From a bacterium (GTDB lineage Bacteria > Verrucomicrobiota > Verrucomicrobiia > Limisphaerales > J093), in the NCBI GenBank assembly GCA_021823625.1, contig JAKANS010000007.1:1-64000 (forward strand): a DNA stretch of 64,000 bases, given 5' to 3'. The position numbers and the translations under genes were made by a program. This document shows positions 9,072 through 18,111 of the stretch, one piece after another. Numbering within the stretch: position 1 is the first letter of the stretch; each line of letters begins with the position of its first letter. A model generated the notes under the pieces. That model was not told the DNA's origin, made no database searches, and was given only the letters and a program-made list of their open reading frames with translations.

Positions 9072-12000
9072 TCACGGCGCTTCGGCTACGCGGAAGAAGC
9101 GGTGCGGATTGCCTTGCGCGTCCACGGCCACCGGCGTTTCACCCGTGAAAGCCCCAGGCAACGCCTGCCACGTGGCCATTCCCAGGTCATCCTTGAAATC
9201 GATCCGGTACCGTTTGCCGGGTTGCGCGTTCCAGAGCAATTCCACCTGGCCGCTCGTGACGTTGCGGCGGATCACCGCCAGCGGGTTGGAATCACCAGAC
9301 AGGATTTCCACCTTGAAGAGGTCCACCGCCTGGTTGTAATCGCCGGCCGCCAGATCCGGGGCATGACTCAGGAAGAACAGGCAGTTGCCATCGGCGCTGA
9401 AGAAAGGCTGGGTGGACCAGCCAGTACCCGGTTCTCCGCCCGGCGTGTGGCTGAGCAGCAGCATCTGACCGGTCTGCATGTCGCGGAGGAACACGTTCTT
9501 CACGCCCTTGGCCACGCCGGGCAGCAGGTTGCCGGCGAGGCTGGCAAACACGACGTAGCGGCCATCGGCGCTGATCGAAGCGAACTTCGAGTTGTCATCG
9601 GCCTCGCTGGCACCGTCGGTTGCGACGCTGACCAAGGCGGCCGTGCCAGTGTCCACGTCCGCACGCCAGACTTGGTTCAGGGCGCTGTTTCCACTGCCCG
9701 GCGAAGTCCAGACTACAAAGCGCCCATCGCTGTTGAGGGCTGGAGGGGCGAGTGTTCCCCGCAGCACCAAATTCGACAGCACGACCTCGTTTCGCAACCA
9801 ATCCGCCACCACCAGGGTGTTCGTGCCGATTGGCCCTGGGTAGGTGGTTGGGTGGAAGAAGGCCACCCGACTCCCGTCGGCGCTGAGCACCGGCATTTGC
9901 GCCGGGGCCGAGGAGGTCCAGAGGGCGGGGACCGCAGTGCCGCCAGCCGCCAGCCAGGCCGCCGGTTCATGGATCTCAACTCGGGCGTCGGTCTCGGGAG
10001 TCTTTGCGCTCAGGTTGAGTGCGACGTGTTTGCCGTCCCGAGAAAAGCTCGGGGCGTTCAGCAGCGTCCCCGGAATAATGGCCGAGAAGGCCCCGGTATT
10101 GGGATTCGCCAAGTACCAACGGTAGAAAGGGAGGGACTTGGCGTAGAAGCCGGCCAAGACGGCGCTTCCGTCCGGGCTGAGCCAGGCATCGTCCACGGCT
10201 GAGGCCGATGCCGGAACTGGATCCGCGCGCAAGACTCTGCGTTGCTCGGTGGCAATCGATTGGAGAAAAACATCGTCGAGGGCATTGGTGTCGCCGGTTA
10301 CCAGATTGGTGGCGGCGCTCACGAACAGCACCTGTTCGCCACCGGCACTCAGCGCAGGCGTCCGCGGGTGGCCGTTGGCGAGGTTGCCGTCCACACCTCC
10401 GCTCAGGAGTTGGCGCGAACCGGTCTGGGTATCGATCAGGTACACCTGCATGTGATTCGTATCGCCGGCCGGCGCGGATAGAAAAGCCGTCAATGCCACG
10501 TAACGACCATCCGCGCTGACGCCCTCCGGTCGCACGCCAATCCAACCACGCGTCGAGACCGACTCGCCGATCTGGGGCACCAGCCTGAGCGTGCTGGCCG
10601 TCTTCGTCCGCGTATCGAACAAGTGGATTGTGGTCGCTCCGGCGTCGTCCGGAGCGCTTAGCGCCAACCAGTCGCCATTCGGACTGAGCACTGTTGACGT
10701 GTCCGAGATGGACACTTCGCCCAGTTCGGCGATGAGTTGCAGCGTGCCGGCTTCGCGGTCGAACCAGTAGGCCCGCAGCGCTGGGTTGGTTGCGCCCGCG
10801 ACGAGGTTTTGGGCGGCGCTTAGAAAAGCGACGCCGCGGCCATCCGGGGCGATCAGGGCATTGCTTGCGTCAGCGTCGGCCGGGGCGCCGTCCGGCGCGG
10901 CACTGACCAGGCGCGTGGTTTCGGTCTGCGCATCATAGAGGTAAACCTGCGACGGGCCGTTCGTGCCGGCGGGGGTTGTCGTCGGTGAAGGATCGCCGGC
11001 CGGCCAGGGCGCTGAATAGGCCACGTACCGGCCATCGGCGCTGAGCACGGCGTTGTAGGCTGAAGCGGGGAAAATCTGCCGCGACGTGTCGTTTGTCCGC
11101 AGGCTCAAGAGGGTGGCTTTGCCTTGATCGGTGTCGTACAGAGTCAGGCCGTACAACTGGTTGGTGGAGCCGGCGAGGCTCACCTCACTCCGAAAGGCGA
11201 CGAATCGTCCGTTGGCGCTGATGGCGGGGGCGCTGTGGGTCGGGCGCCCTCCGGTGACAAGCTCGGGCGGCAGTTGCGCGGTGCAATTCACCCATTGGCC
11301 CGAGGTCAGGTCTTTCCAAGCCACCAAGTTCGAAACGCCGGCAGCCGCGCTCGCGGTCACAACCAGTTTCTCGGCGTCGGGCGTGGCGGCGAAACCGGTC
11401 AGCCGCCACCACGCGTTCAACGTGGTGGGAAGATTGGTGGTGAGGCATTCGGTGCGCGCCTCGGCGAGATCGCGACGGCAGACGTTCTCAATCGTCAGCA
11501 GCGGACTCGGCGTTCGAGCAGGAAGCGGACTGCGAAAGATCACAAACCGCCCGTCGGTGGAAATCTGGGTGGGCGATCCCGGCGTGGCGGAATCGAACAC
11601 CGCGTTTTCACTGCTGACGTTGACACTGACGAGCCAGTTTGTACCCGTCGCAAGGTCGCGGACAAAAACATCCCAGTCGGCGCGGAAAGTATCAGTGGCC
11701 ACCAAGTCGGAAGCGCGGCTTCGAAAAACGACCCGGCTGGCGTCCGCTGACATGCCACCGGCGAGGGACGCCCCATTTCCCGAACGTCCGCCCAAGGCGG
11801 CACTGACGAGCGTGAATTGGCTGGCGGTGCGGTCGAAAAGGAAAACGTCCGCCGCGGCGTTGAGGTCGTTGGTGACCCACCGATCGCTGGTGGAGGTGAA
11901 CAGCAACCACCGAGCGTCGTCCGAAATCGCGTTCAGGGTAGTGAGTTCAGGGCCCGGGACTGCCGCGGCAGCCGGCGTGGATGTGCCGAGCAACCTGGGA

Positions 12001-12074
12001 GTTGGATTGTCTGCCACGGCCAGAGTGGCGGCGAGGGCCGGAATCGTAGCCAGGATGAATCGAATGGCTTTCAT
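9072..12074 (-). CDS. Secreted TolB/PD40-like beta-propeller protein
   Basis: About 1000 residues. I start at the ATG giving MKAIRFILATIPALAATLAVA, a clear signal peptide, and not at the far upstream ORF start, which reads back through the pseudopilin gene. The body consists of many repeats of the form S-x-D-G-R-x-V-A-F-x-S followed by D-V-F-x-x-D-x-x-T-G-x-x-x-L-V-S, typical of PD40/TolB-like propeller blades. There are enough blades for two propellers. The last ~80 residues (QVELLWNAQPGKRYRIDFKDDLG) resemble a C-terminal beta domain common on Verrucomicrobial secreted proteins. It follows the pseudopilin gene by 29 bases on the same strand. Confidence 0.87.
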   Translation of the reverse strand: MKAIRFILATIPALAATLAVADNPTPRLLGTSTPAAAAVPGPELTTLNAISDDARWLLFTSTSDRWVTNDLNAAADVFLFDRTASQFTLVSAALGGRSGNGASLAGGMSADASRVVFRSRASDLVATDTFRADWDVFVRDLATGTNWLVSVNVSSENAVFDSATPGSPTQISTDGRFVIFRSPLPARTPSPLLTIENVCRRDLAEARTECLTTNLPTTLNAWWRLTGFAATPDAEKLVVTASAAAGVSNLVAWKDLTSGQWVNCTAQLPPELVTGGRPTHSAPAISANGRFVAFRSEVSLAGSTNQLYGLTLYDTDQGKATLLSLRTNDTSRQIFPASAYNAVLSADGRYVAYSAPWPAGDPSPTTTPAGTNGPSQVYLYDAQTETTRLVSAAPDGAPADADASNALIAPDGRGVAFLSAAQNLVAGATNPALRAYWFDREAGTLQLIAELGEVSISDTSTVLSPNGDWLALSAPDDAGATTIHLFDTRTKTASTLRLVPQIGESVSTRGWIGVRPEGVSADGRYVALTAFLSAPAGDTNHMQVYLIDTQTGSRQLLSGGVDGNLANGHPRTPALSAGGEQVLFVSAATNLVTGDTNALDDVFLQSIATEQRRVLRADPVPASASAVDDAWLSPDGSAVLAGFYAKSLPFYRWYLANPNTGAFSAIIPGTLLNAPSFSRDGKHVALNLSAKTPETDARVEIHEPAAWLAAGGTAVPALWTSSAPAQMPVLSADGSRVAFFHPTTYPGPIGTNTLVVADWLRNEVVLSNLVLRGTLAPPALNSDGRFVVWTSPGSGNSALNQVWRADVDTGTAALVSVATDGASEADDNSKFASISADGRYVVFASLAGNLLPGVAKGVKNVFLRDMQTGQMLLLSHTPGGEPGTGWSTQPFFSADGNCLFFLSHAPDLAAGDYNQAVDLFKVEILSGDSNPLAVIRRNVTSGQVELLWNAQPGKRYRIDFKDDLGMATWQALPGAFTGETPVAVDAQGNPHRFFRVAEAP

Positions 12075-12103
12075 AGTCGAAAGGTTTCCCAACGTCGCTG
12101 CAC

Positions 12104-12943
12104 TCAACGCTTCTTCTCGCCGACGTGCTCCAACAACCAGGTCAGGTCGGGATCGCCGGGCTGGGTGGAGGTATTGTTGGCGTACTGGAGGTTGACGGGA
12201 CGCAGCGTGGCGGCGCTCACCCAACGCCGCTGCTCCAAATGACCGTCGGCAAAGGTGAACCAGCAGGCGCCTTTGTGGAAGGAGCCGGGTAGGTCCACCC
12301 AATTCCGATCCGAGTTGGGCGCCCAAAACAACCCGTCGTTGATGCTGTCCGGGTGTTCTTCGAGGAACACAAACACTTGCTGGGGACTGGCTTTTCTGAA
12401 TTCCGAGAGCTTTCGGTAAATCAAATACGCCGAGTTTAGCGGTCCGGTGTTCTGGTTGCCCTCGCCCAAAAAGCAGTTCATGGCATAAGACCGGACGCGC
12501 GCGGTCCAGCCACGGGCGGTTTGCGCCGGACTGAGGTAATCGTCGGCCGGACATTTATACGTGCTGTGCATGAAGTCCGTCTGGAGATACGCCGTCAGCG
12601 AAGCGTACGGCTTGGCGAGGTAAAGTCGGTTGGTGTTATCGCTGGCAGTGCCCCAATCCAACCAACCCGTGACCCAGGGGCGCGCTTTCGGGTTTGCGCC
12701 GGGGACATATCCGCCGTGGTAATTGCCAGGGAGTTCGCCCTGCGTGTCCTCCGTGTACAACAACCACGCGGTCTGCAGTTGTCTCAGGTTGTCCATGCAG
12801 ACCAGGCTCGCGGTGGCGCTGGGATTGCCCCAGACCGGGCGGCTCACCACGGCGAGCACGACCAAGCTGGCGAGGAGGGTGAGCAGTTCAAGACGGGTGA
12901 AGCCGGCGTTTGACTTCCGGCGTCTGGGTGCATCCGGTTGCAT
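12104..12943 (-). CDS. Type II secretion-like pseudopilin (H-X9-DG-like)
   Basis: A 279-residue protein whose N-terminus, KSNAGFTRLELLTLLASLVVLAVVS, is a class III prepilin signal. Cleavage is expected between G and F, Glu is at +5 of the mature protein, and a hydrophobic helix follows. The central part (CMDNLRQLQTAWLLYTEDTQGELPGN) and the late ACWFTFADGHLEQRRW motif match the large families of PilE/PulG-like proteins that Verrucomicrobia and Planctomycetes carry in many copies. They are presumed to be surface-exported minor pseudopilins. It sits upstream of the propeller gene in an apparent two-gene operon; whether the two proteins interact is unknown. Confidence 0.9.
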   Translation of the reverse strand: MQPDAPRRRKSNAGFTRLELLTLLASLVVLAVVSRPVWGNPSATASLVCMDNLRQLQTAWLLYTEDTQGELPGNYHGGYVPGANPKARPWVTGWLDWGTASDNTNRLYLAKPYASLTAYLQTDFMHSTYKCPADDYLSPAQTARGWTARVRSYAMNCFLGEGNQNTGPLNSAYLIYRKLSEFRKASPQQVFVFLEEHPDSINDGLFWAPNSDRNWVDLPGSFHKGACWFTFADGHLEQRRWVSAATLRPVNLQYANNTSTQPGDPDLTWLLEHVGEKKR

Positions 12944-13162
12944 GGGAGTGTGCTTAGCAATGCCTGTGCCAGTTCTAAGAGCGCACGAACACCTGCGCGT
13001 AACTGCGGTTCGACCGCGGAACTTAGGATGCAGCCTTAACTAAAACTCCCCAGGGGTTCCGTTTTCGGCCGCTTTTGAGTTTCGGCTGAAGCCTGGATGC
13101 CAACCGCCGTCCGCGGCAGCCTTCGCTTGACCTCGCCCTCTCCTATTCAGCGAGGTACCAAA
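12944..13162. other. Intergenic region, no gene seen
   Basis: This interval separates the pseudopilin start from the terminator of the oxidoreductase gene; no ORF with plausible coding character is present. It includes the promoter region of the pseudopilin operon, though no confident -35/-10 pair could be picked out. A GGCTGAAGCCTGGATGCC segment near 13085 looks like the short GC-rich palindromic debris common between genes in this group. Confidence 0.4.
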
Positions 13163-13194
13163 CAAAAAGGCGCGAGCCTCGCGGCCCGCGCCTT
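13163..13194 (-). terminator. Rho-independent terminator of the 13.2-14.5 kb oxidoreductase
   Basis: On the minus strand, AAGGCGCG pairs perfectly with CGCGCCTT across a 12-base loop. CCTTTTTG then forms the U-tract immediately 3' of the stem. It starts 18 bases after the stop codon of the Gfo/Idh/MocA gene. Confidence 0.8.
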
Positions 13195-13211
13195 GTGAGA
13201 GGTTTCCGGCG

Positions 13212-14546
13212 TTAGGCTACCGGCACCATCGGCGGATTCTTGAAGATGTCGAACAAGCTGGGCATGGGCGGTTTCAACGTGCGGAAGTCGCCGAACTGCA
13301 TCTTGCTGGCATCTTGGTAAAGCTGTTCGGGTCCGTACATGAAACTGGAGTTGAGCACGGCATCCCATTCCACCCCGCTGCCGCTGTAGGCCGCCTCGCG
13401 TCCCATGATGGCGGTCAGCGTGCTGTCCGTCACGTTCTTGGTCTCGTTCAATTCTGTATTATTGACGATGGCGTTGATCAGATCCACGTGCTCGTTCACG
13501 TAGCCGTTATCCTTCTGGATGCCAGTGGGCCGCCACGCGCTGCCGCCTTTGGGCCGGATAAAGTTCCGCCCATCATTCATGTCCGCCACTCCCAGGCATC
13601 CTTGGACGTGCTCGCTGACGGAGGCCCACTTGCGGACGATCTGCCCGCAATAGCTGAACATCCGCACGCCGTTCTCGTACTCGAACTCGACGTCGAAATT
13701 GTCCCAAATCTCACCCGGCTTGTCTCCCAACTGCTGGCGTGAGCCCTGGCCCCAGCAACGCACCGGGTGCTGGTTGCCCATGATCCAGTTACAAACGTCG
13801 ATGTTGTGGACATGCTGCTCGCAGATGTGGTCGCCACAGAGCCAGATGTAGTGATACCAGTTGCGGATCTGTTGTTCGAGCGTGGTATTGCCTTGCAGGC
13901 CACGGTGCCAGATCGGACCGCCGTTCACCCAATAGGCGCGCAGGGCAGCGATGTCCCCGACCGCGCCGTCTTGAATCCGTTTCACAGTTTCGATGTAGCT
14001 CGGTCGATGGCGGCGTTGGGTGCCGGCGGCTACCTTCAACCCCTTCTGCTTCGCCAGCTCGCCTGCGGCATACATGATCCGGGCGCCCGGCCCATCGGTC
14101 GCCACCGGTTTCTCGGTGAAGACGTTTTTGCCAGCTTCGATGGCGGCCTTGAATTGAGGCGGTTTGAAACCGGGAGGGGTAGCGATGATGACGTAATTCA
14201 CGCCTGGAACTTCCAGCGCCTTCATGTAGGCGTCGAAACCGCTGAAACACTTGTCCTCCGGCACGCCGAAGTGCTCCGTGCCGCCCCGGGCCTTCTCGGG
14301 GAAGATATCGGCCACGGCTACGATCTTGCCTTCGACGCCCGTTTCCTTGACGGCTTGGCGGAAGTCTTCTCCCGCGCCACTGCCGCGTCCGCCCAGGCCG
14401 ATGATGATGGCGTTCATGGCCGGCTTCGCCTGGGCGAGCACGGACGGGAAATTCACCGCGGCCACAGCGCCGACCGCGGCGGAGGTTTTGAGGAAGCTAC
14501 GACGCGACCAAGGCGCCGTTCCGTTGGAGTTTGTTTGCTGAGTCAT
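13212..14546 (-). CDS. Tat-exported Gfo/Idh/MocA-family oxidoreductase
   Basis: A 444-residue NAD(P)-dependent sugar or polyol oxidoreductase. The start MTQQTNSNGT was chosen because it places a twin-arginine signal (SRRSFLKTSAAVGAVAAV) at about residue 14; the ORF upstream adds 19 unlikely residues. The Rossmann fold begins with MNAIIIGLGGRGSGAG, and the family EKP motif is in AGKNVFTEKPVA. The C-terminal domain contains the NGGPIWHR and HVHNIDVCNWIMGNQHP blocks of the Tat-exported bacterial branch. It probably acts on a periplasmic sugar derivative. A ThuA-like gene lies 88 bases upstream on the same strand, a frequent partnership in this phylum. Confidence 0.92.
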   Translation of the reverse strand: MTQQTNSNGTAPWSRRSFLKTSAAVGAVAAVNFPSVLAQAKPAMNAIIIGLGGRGSGAGEDFRQAVKETGVEGKIVAVADIFPEKARGGTEHFGVPEDKCFSGFDAYMKALEVPGVNYVIIATPPGFKPPQFKAAIEAGKNVFTEKPVATDGPGARIMYAAGELAKQKGLKVAAGTQRRHRPSYIETVKRIQDGAVGDIAALRAYWVNGGPIWHRGLQGNTTLEQQIRNWYHYIWLCGDHICEQHVHNIDVCNWIMGNQHPVRCWGQGSRQQLGDKPGEIWDNFDVEFEYENGVRMFSYCGQIVRKWASVSEHVQGCLGVADMNDGRNFIRPKGGSAWRPTGIQKDNGYVNEHVDLINAIVNNTELNETKNVTDSTLTAIMGREAAYSGSGVEWDAVLNSSFMYGPEQLYQDASKMQFGDFRTLKPPMPSLFDIFKNPPMVPVA

Positions 14547-14634
14547 AGTCAGGTTTTGCGAATGATGCTGCTTTTTGACGGCCCCCCGGATGAGTCCATT
14601 CAAGCCGGGAAAGCCTCCAAATCGGTCCGAGGGT

Positions 14635-15378
14635 TCACTGCACTTTGCCGGTGGCGGCCCACTCGGTGCCCCGAATCACCAGGGTGTGCACCGCCGGATT
14701 CGCCATGGCTTTCGCGTCGTGGCCAAAGGTGTGGTGGAAGACGTGGCCTTGCCCATAATCGAGCGTGAACGCGAGCGGCTCGGTCTTCTTGCTCCAATCC
14801 GAATCCGCCTGCACGAGCACGTGGATCGGCGCGTCGCCCTGAAGCTTGGCGTACAACTCGTCGTCCGCCTCGAAATCGGCAAGGCCCTGCGTGATCGGGC
14901 TGGTCTGGTCCACCACCTTCGCGGCGAACGGGCTCCGCGGCCCGTGCCCGGAAGTGCCCATGACCCAGACGCGGCCGCACAAAGCGCGGAATTCGGGCCA
15001 TTCCTTGAACGAGGCGCTGGCCAGGTGCGAAACCACGAAGCCTTTGCCATCTTTGACGAAGGCCGCCAGGTTGGCCTTGGCCTGGTCGGAAATCGTCGGC
15101 GTCTTGGCGTTGTACATGGCCAGGTAGATCGCGTCGTAACGTTTCAGGCTGGCGGCCGAGTCGAGGATGCCGGCGTCCTCACAGACCTTGACGTCGAATT
15201 TGCCGGAGCCTGCGAGTATGGCGCGCGTGGCGGCGGACACGGCGGCCCAATTGTGGGCGGGGGCGACGTCGTCTCCGGTAATCAGGAGAACCTGGATCTT
15301 CGGCGCTTCGGCGGCGCGGGTGGCGGGTGCGGCGGCCAGGCAGGTGACGAGGGCAAGGCCGAGAAGGAGAGAACGCAT
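14635..15378 (-). CDS. Exported ThuA-domain protein
   Basis: A 247-residue protein. I start at MRSLLLGLALVTCLAAAPATRAAE, a signal peptide, and reject the 91 upstream residues in the ORF, which run back over the rpmB promoter. The mature part is a glutamine-amidotransferase-like ThuA (trehalose utilisation) domain: KIQVLLITGDDVAPAHNW, YDAIYLAMYNAKTP, KGFVVSHLASASFKEWPEF and a late GQGHVFHHTFGHD. ThuA proteins are linked to disaccharide catabolism, often beside Gfo/Idh/MocA dehydrogenases as here. The catalytic role is not settled for the family. Confidence 0.9.
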   Translation of the reverse strand: MRSLLLGLALVTCLAAAPATRAAEAPKIQVLLITGDDVAPAHNWAAVSAATRAILAGSGKFDVKVCEDAGILDSAASLKRYDAIYLAMYNAKTPTISDQAKANLAAFVKDGKGFVVSHLASASFKEWPEFRALCGRVWVMGTSGHGPRSPFAAKVVDQTSPITQGLADFEADDELYAKLQGDAPIHVLVQADSDWSKKTEPLAFTLDYGQGHVFHHTFGHDAKAMANPAVHTLVIRGTEWAATGKVQ

Positions 15379-15535
15379 AGGCTGATGGCGATAAGCTTTT
15401 ATCACGGCGACGCCGCGATCATTCACGGCGCAGGAATCCGGGTCAAGCCGCATCGCCGCTCGCATTCTGGAAATGCGCGCTTGCACTGTTCTCCGCGGAA
15501 TGTTAACAAGCGCCCCTTTGTTCAATTGTTGACCT

Positions 15536-15808
15536 ATGGCGAAACGTTGTGAATTGACGGGCAAAGGCCCGATGAAGGGCAGCATCATCTGGCGCAGTGG
15601 CAAGCCCAAGAAGCTGGGCGGCATCGGCACGCACATCACCGCGATCACCAAGCGGCGCTTTCTGCCGAACTTGCAGCGCGTGAAGGCCCTCGTGGACGGC
15701 GAGGTGCGCTACATCCGCGTCTCCACTTGTGCGCTCAAGAAAGGCCTGGTCGTCAAGGCGCCGAAACGGACTTGGAAGGCGCCGGCGCCCGCCGCCAAAG
15801 CCGCCTGA
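15536..15808 (+). CDS. rpmB: 50S ribosomal protein L28
   Basis: A 90-residue basic protein starting MAKRCELTGKGPMKGSIIWRSG. It has the L28 signatures CELTGKGP near the start, RRFLPNLQRVKALVDGEVRYIRVSTCALKKGLV in the middle, and an alanine/lysine-rich tail. It is monocistronic here, divergent from the ThuA gene and followed by a strong terminator. Length is normal for the family. Confidence 0.97.
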   Translation: MAKRCELTGKGPMKGSIIWRSGKPKKLGGIGTHITAITKRRFLPNLQRVKALVDGEVRYIRVSTCALKKGLVVKAPKRTWKAPAPAAKAA

Positions 15809-15831
15809 CGCGGCAGCTTCTCCCCCTTTTC

Positions 15832-15866
15832 AAGGGCGGGGCCCGGCGCCTCGCCCTTTTCTTTTC
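15832..15866 (+). terminator. rpmB terminator
   Basis: AAGGGCG pairs with CGCCCTT around a GC-rich 13-base loop that can pair further (GGGCCCGGCGCC). TTTTCTTTTCC follows on the plus strand. It begins 24 bases after the rpmB stop codon. Confidence 0.8.
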
Positions 15867-15904
15867 CTTGGCTCAACGACGCCTGGGTCGCGAATCGCAG
15901 TGAC

Positions 15905-16049
15905 CTCTTCGAGCCGCTCTCGCGAACTTGGGGCGCAGCGCCGGCTTGCGGCTGGCCGGGCGGCCTCCACCTGCCCCAAGCCGGTCACAGACCGGCGCTC
16001 CATCCGGCCCGCCTCGTTGCGGTCTGTGAAATCGGCGGGCGGCCACGTC
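15905..16049. repeat. GC-rich foldback repeat, copy 1
   Basis: This intergenic block contains AAGCCGGTCACAGACCGGCG, a self-complementary stem, plus GCGCAGCGCCGGCTTG, CGCTCCATCCGG and TGTGAAATCGGCGGGCGG in order. The same elements in the same order and orientation occur at about 17848-17985 on the far side of the DUF1015 gene and cytochrome fragment. The elements look like REP-type units. Confidence 0.65.
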
Positions 16050-17264
16050 TCAAATCGCCAGGCAGAACATGGCGTCGCGGAGCTTGGGCTCGAACCAGGT
16101 GCTCTTCGGTGGCATGAGCCCGCCGCGGTCGGCGATCGCCATCAATTCCTCGATGCCGGTCGGGTGCAGCGCCAGCGCGCACGCGTAATCGCCGCCGTTC
16201 ACCAACCGCTCCAGTTCGCCCGGCCCCCGGATGCCGCCCACGAATCCAATGCGCTCGCTGGTCCGCGGGTTGTCGATGCCGAAGACCGGGCCGAGCACGT
16301 GGCGTTGTAGCAAGGCGACGTCCAGTTGCTCCGCCGGATCGTCGCTCCGCGTGAGCGCGGGCAAGAACCGCAACCGCCGCCAGCGCCCTGCCAGGTAAAG
16401 GCCCACCTCGTGCCGGCCGGCCGGCGCCCCCGCCCCGCCGTCTTCGATTTGAAACCCTTTTCCCAACCGCGCGAGCAGGGCCGCGGGCGAGTGGCCGTTC
16501 AGATCCTTCAACACGCGGTGGTAGGGCAGAATTTTCAGCGTGTCGTGGGCGAAGATGACGCTCAGAAAGCCGCCGCTGCCGCCGGTCCCGCCCCGCGCCT
16601 GGAAAACCCGCGCCGCGGCGGCGGACCGGTGGTGCCCGTCCGCGATGTAGAGTCGCGGCAGCGCCGCGAACTGCGCCTCCCAAAACGCGATCTCCTCCGC
16701 ATCGTCCACCGCCCAGCTCGAATGCCGCACCCCGTCCGGCGCGACGAAATCCACGTCCGGTGCTTTTGCGGTGCGCTCGCGGGTGAACGCCGCCAGGGCC
16801 GGCACCGCCCGGTAAAACAGGAACGCCGGGCCGGTTTGCGCGTTTAGCGTTTCGATGTGGCGCACGCGGTCGTCTTCCTTGTCGGGGCGCGTCAACTCGT
16901 GTTTGCGCACCACGCCGTCGAGGTACTCCCGGCAACTGGCCGCGCCCACGATGCCGGTCTGGCTGTGGTCACCCATGACCTGGCGATAAAGATAAAAAGC
17001 GGGACGCGGATCGGCCGCGAGCGCGCCCTGCGCGCGCAGGTTGTCCCACGCGAGCCGCGCCTGCGCGTACGTCTCCGGCGCGTGCGGACTCGCCCCGGGC
17101 AGGCGGTTGATTTCCGGCCGGCTGACGCGCAGGAAGCTGAGCGGGTTGTCCGCGGCGCGCCGGCGCGCCTCCGTTTCGGACATCACGTCGTAAGGCAGTT
17201 CGCAGATGCGGGCTGCCAGGTCGGGTCGGGGCCGCACCGCGGCGAAAGGTTTTACCGTGGCCAT
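16050..17264 (-). CDS. DUF1015 family protein, SerK-like free serine kinase
   Basis: A 404-residue cytosolic protein. The start MATVKPFAAVRPRPDLAARICELPYDVM was chosen because the family N-terminus reads I-x-P-F-x-A-x-R; the ORF's extra 16 residues are unlikely. Other family blocks are NPLSFLRVSRPE, RHIETLNAQTGPAFLFY, LYIADGHHRSAAAARV and PYHRVLKDLNG. Archaeal and some bacterial DUF1015 proteins phosphorylate free L-serine (SerK), and the D-G-H-H-R-x-A block belongs to that fold. Whether this one is a serine kinase is inference. The gene is monocistronic and flanked by two related foldback repeats. Confidence 0.85.
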   Translation of the reverse strand: MATVKPFAAVRPRPDLAARICELPYDVMSETEARRRAADNPLSFLRVSRPEINRLPGASPHAPETYAQARLAWDNLRAQGALAADPRPAFYLYRQVMGDHSQTGIVGAASCREYLDGVVRKHELTRPDKEDDRVRHIETLNAQTGPAFLFYRAVPALAAFTRERTAKAPDVDFVAPDGVRHSSWAVDDAEEIAFWEAQFAALPRLYIADGHHRSAAAARVFQARGGTGGSGGFLSVIFAHDTLKILPYHRVLKDLNGHSPAALLARLGKGFQIEDGGAGAPAGRHEVGLYLAGRWRRLRFLPALTRSDDPAEQLDVALLQRHVLGPVFGIDNPRTSERIGFVGGIRGPGELERLVNGGDYACALALHPTGIEELMAIADRGGLMPPKSTWFEPKLRDAMFCLAI

Positions 17265-17386
17265 GATCGGGGGCGCGAAGATAGGCGCGCCTCCGCCGGA
17301 GCGGAAAGCCAAATCTGACCGCCCGACCGCCTGGCAACGTCGATCCCGCCGAGCCGGCCGCGCACCTGGATTCGCTGCTCGCCGAA

Positions 17387-17830
17387 TTGAAGCCGCTTGG
17401 CGGCGACGTGCGCCGCGGGCAGGCGGTGTTCAACCGCCAGAAGACCGCGTGTTCAACCTGCCACGCGATGGGTTATTGGGGCGGCAAGGTCGGTCCCGAC
17501 CTCACGAGCATTGGCCAGATTCGGACCGAGCGCGATTTGCTGGAAGCGGTCGTCTATCCGAGCGCGAGCTTTGTGCGCAGCTTCGAACCGGTGATCGTCG
17601 ATATCAGGGACAACGAGGAATACAGCGGGGGCGTCGCCAACGACACGACCGACGAGTTGGCGCTCATCACCGGCGCGGACACCAAGGCGCGGGTGGCCAG
17701 GAAGGACATCGCCGAAATGCGGCCGGGCACCGTCTCGGTCATGCCGTCCGGGTTGGCCGACCAGTTCTCGAAGCAGGAACTGGCGGACCTGCTGACCTTC
17801 CTGAAAAACACCCAGTGGGGCGCGCCGTAA
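17387..17830 (+). CDS. c-type cytochrome domain protein, probably a truncated remnant
   Basis: The 147-residue frame (TTG start) holds a complete C-terminal cytochrome c module of the PVC type: haem site CSTCH in TACSTCHAMGYWGG, then VGPDLTSIG, and a late MPSGLADQFSKQELADLLTFL. No start with a signal peptide exists. The reading frame stays open upstream to about 17285 (NLTARPPGNVDPAEPAAHLDSLL) and runs into the divergent DUF1015 promoter. Haem attachment needs export, so without a signal peptide this is most likely the 3' end of a lost dehydrogenase/cytochrome fusion like the one at 6000-8999. Confidence 0.6.
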   Translation: MKPLGGDVRRGQAVFNRQKTACSTCHAMGYWGGKVGPDLTSIGQIRTERDLLEAVVYPSASFVRSFEPVIVDIRDNEEYSGGVANDTTDELALITGADTKARVARKDIAEMRPGTVSVMPSGLADQFSKQELADLLTFLKNTQWGAP

Positions 17831-17847
17831 AAGCGGCTGGACCTGGC

Positions 17848-17985
17848 CCGGATATTTCACAAACTTCCGGCGGAGCGCCGACTTGGAGTCGGCTTTGCGG
17901 CTTGGGCACGCCAGAAGCCGGTTGCAAACCGGCGCTCCACCCCGTTGGGATTTCGAGCGGTGTGTGAAATATGCGGGCTGGACGT
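17848..17985. repeat. GC-rich foldback repeat, copy 2
   Basis: The outer arms CCCGGATATTTCACA and TGTGAAATATGCGGG are inverted relative to each other. Inside lie GGCGGAGCGCCGACTTGGAGTCGGC and GCCGGTTGCAAACCGGCGCTCC, each able to form its own stem. The order and sequence match copy 1 at 15905-16049. Together they bracket the DUF1015 gene and the cytochrome fragment as direct repeats. Confidence 0.7.
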
Positions 17986-18111
17986 TGCCGCAAAGCCTTC
18001 CGGACTGACCGCCCAGCACCCCGAACTCGACCGCGGTTCTCGGTTGGCGCCGAAGCCTCAAAACTCCCGACGCGGTGGCATTCGGCCGAATCCCAGCGCG
18101 GACACTGCCTG

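Noticed and set aside
9072-12554. Full 1160-aa ORF start for the propeller protein
   Set aside because: The first ~160 residues are an out-of-frame reading of the pseudopilin gene; a signal peptide begins at 12074.
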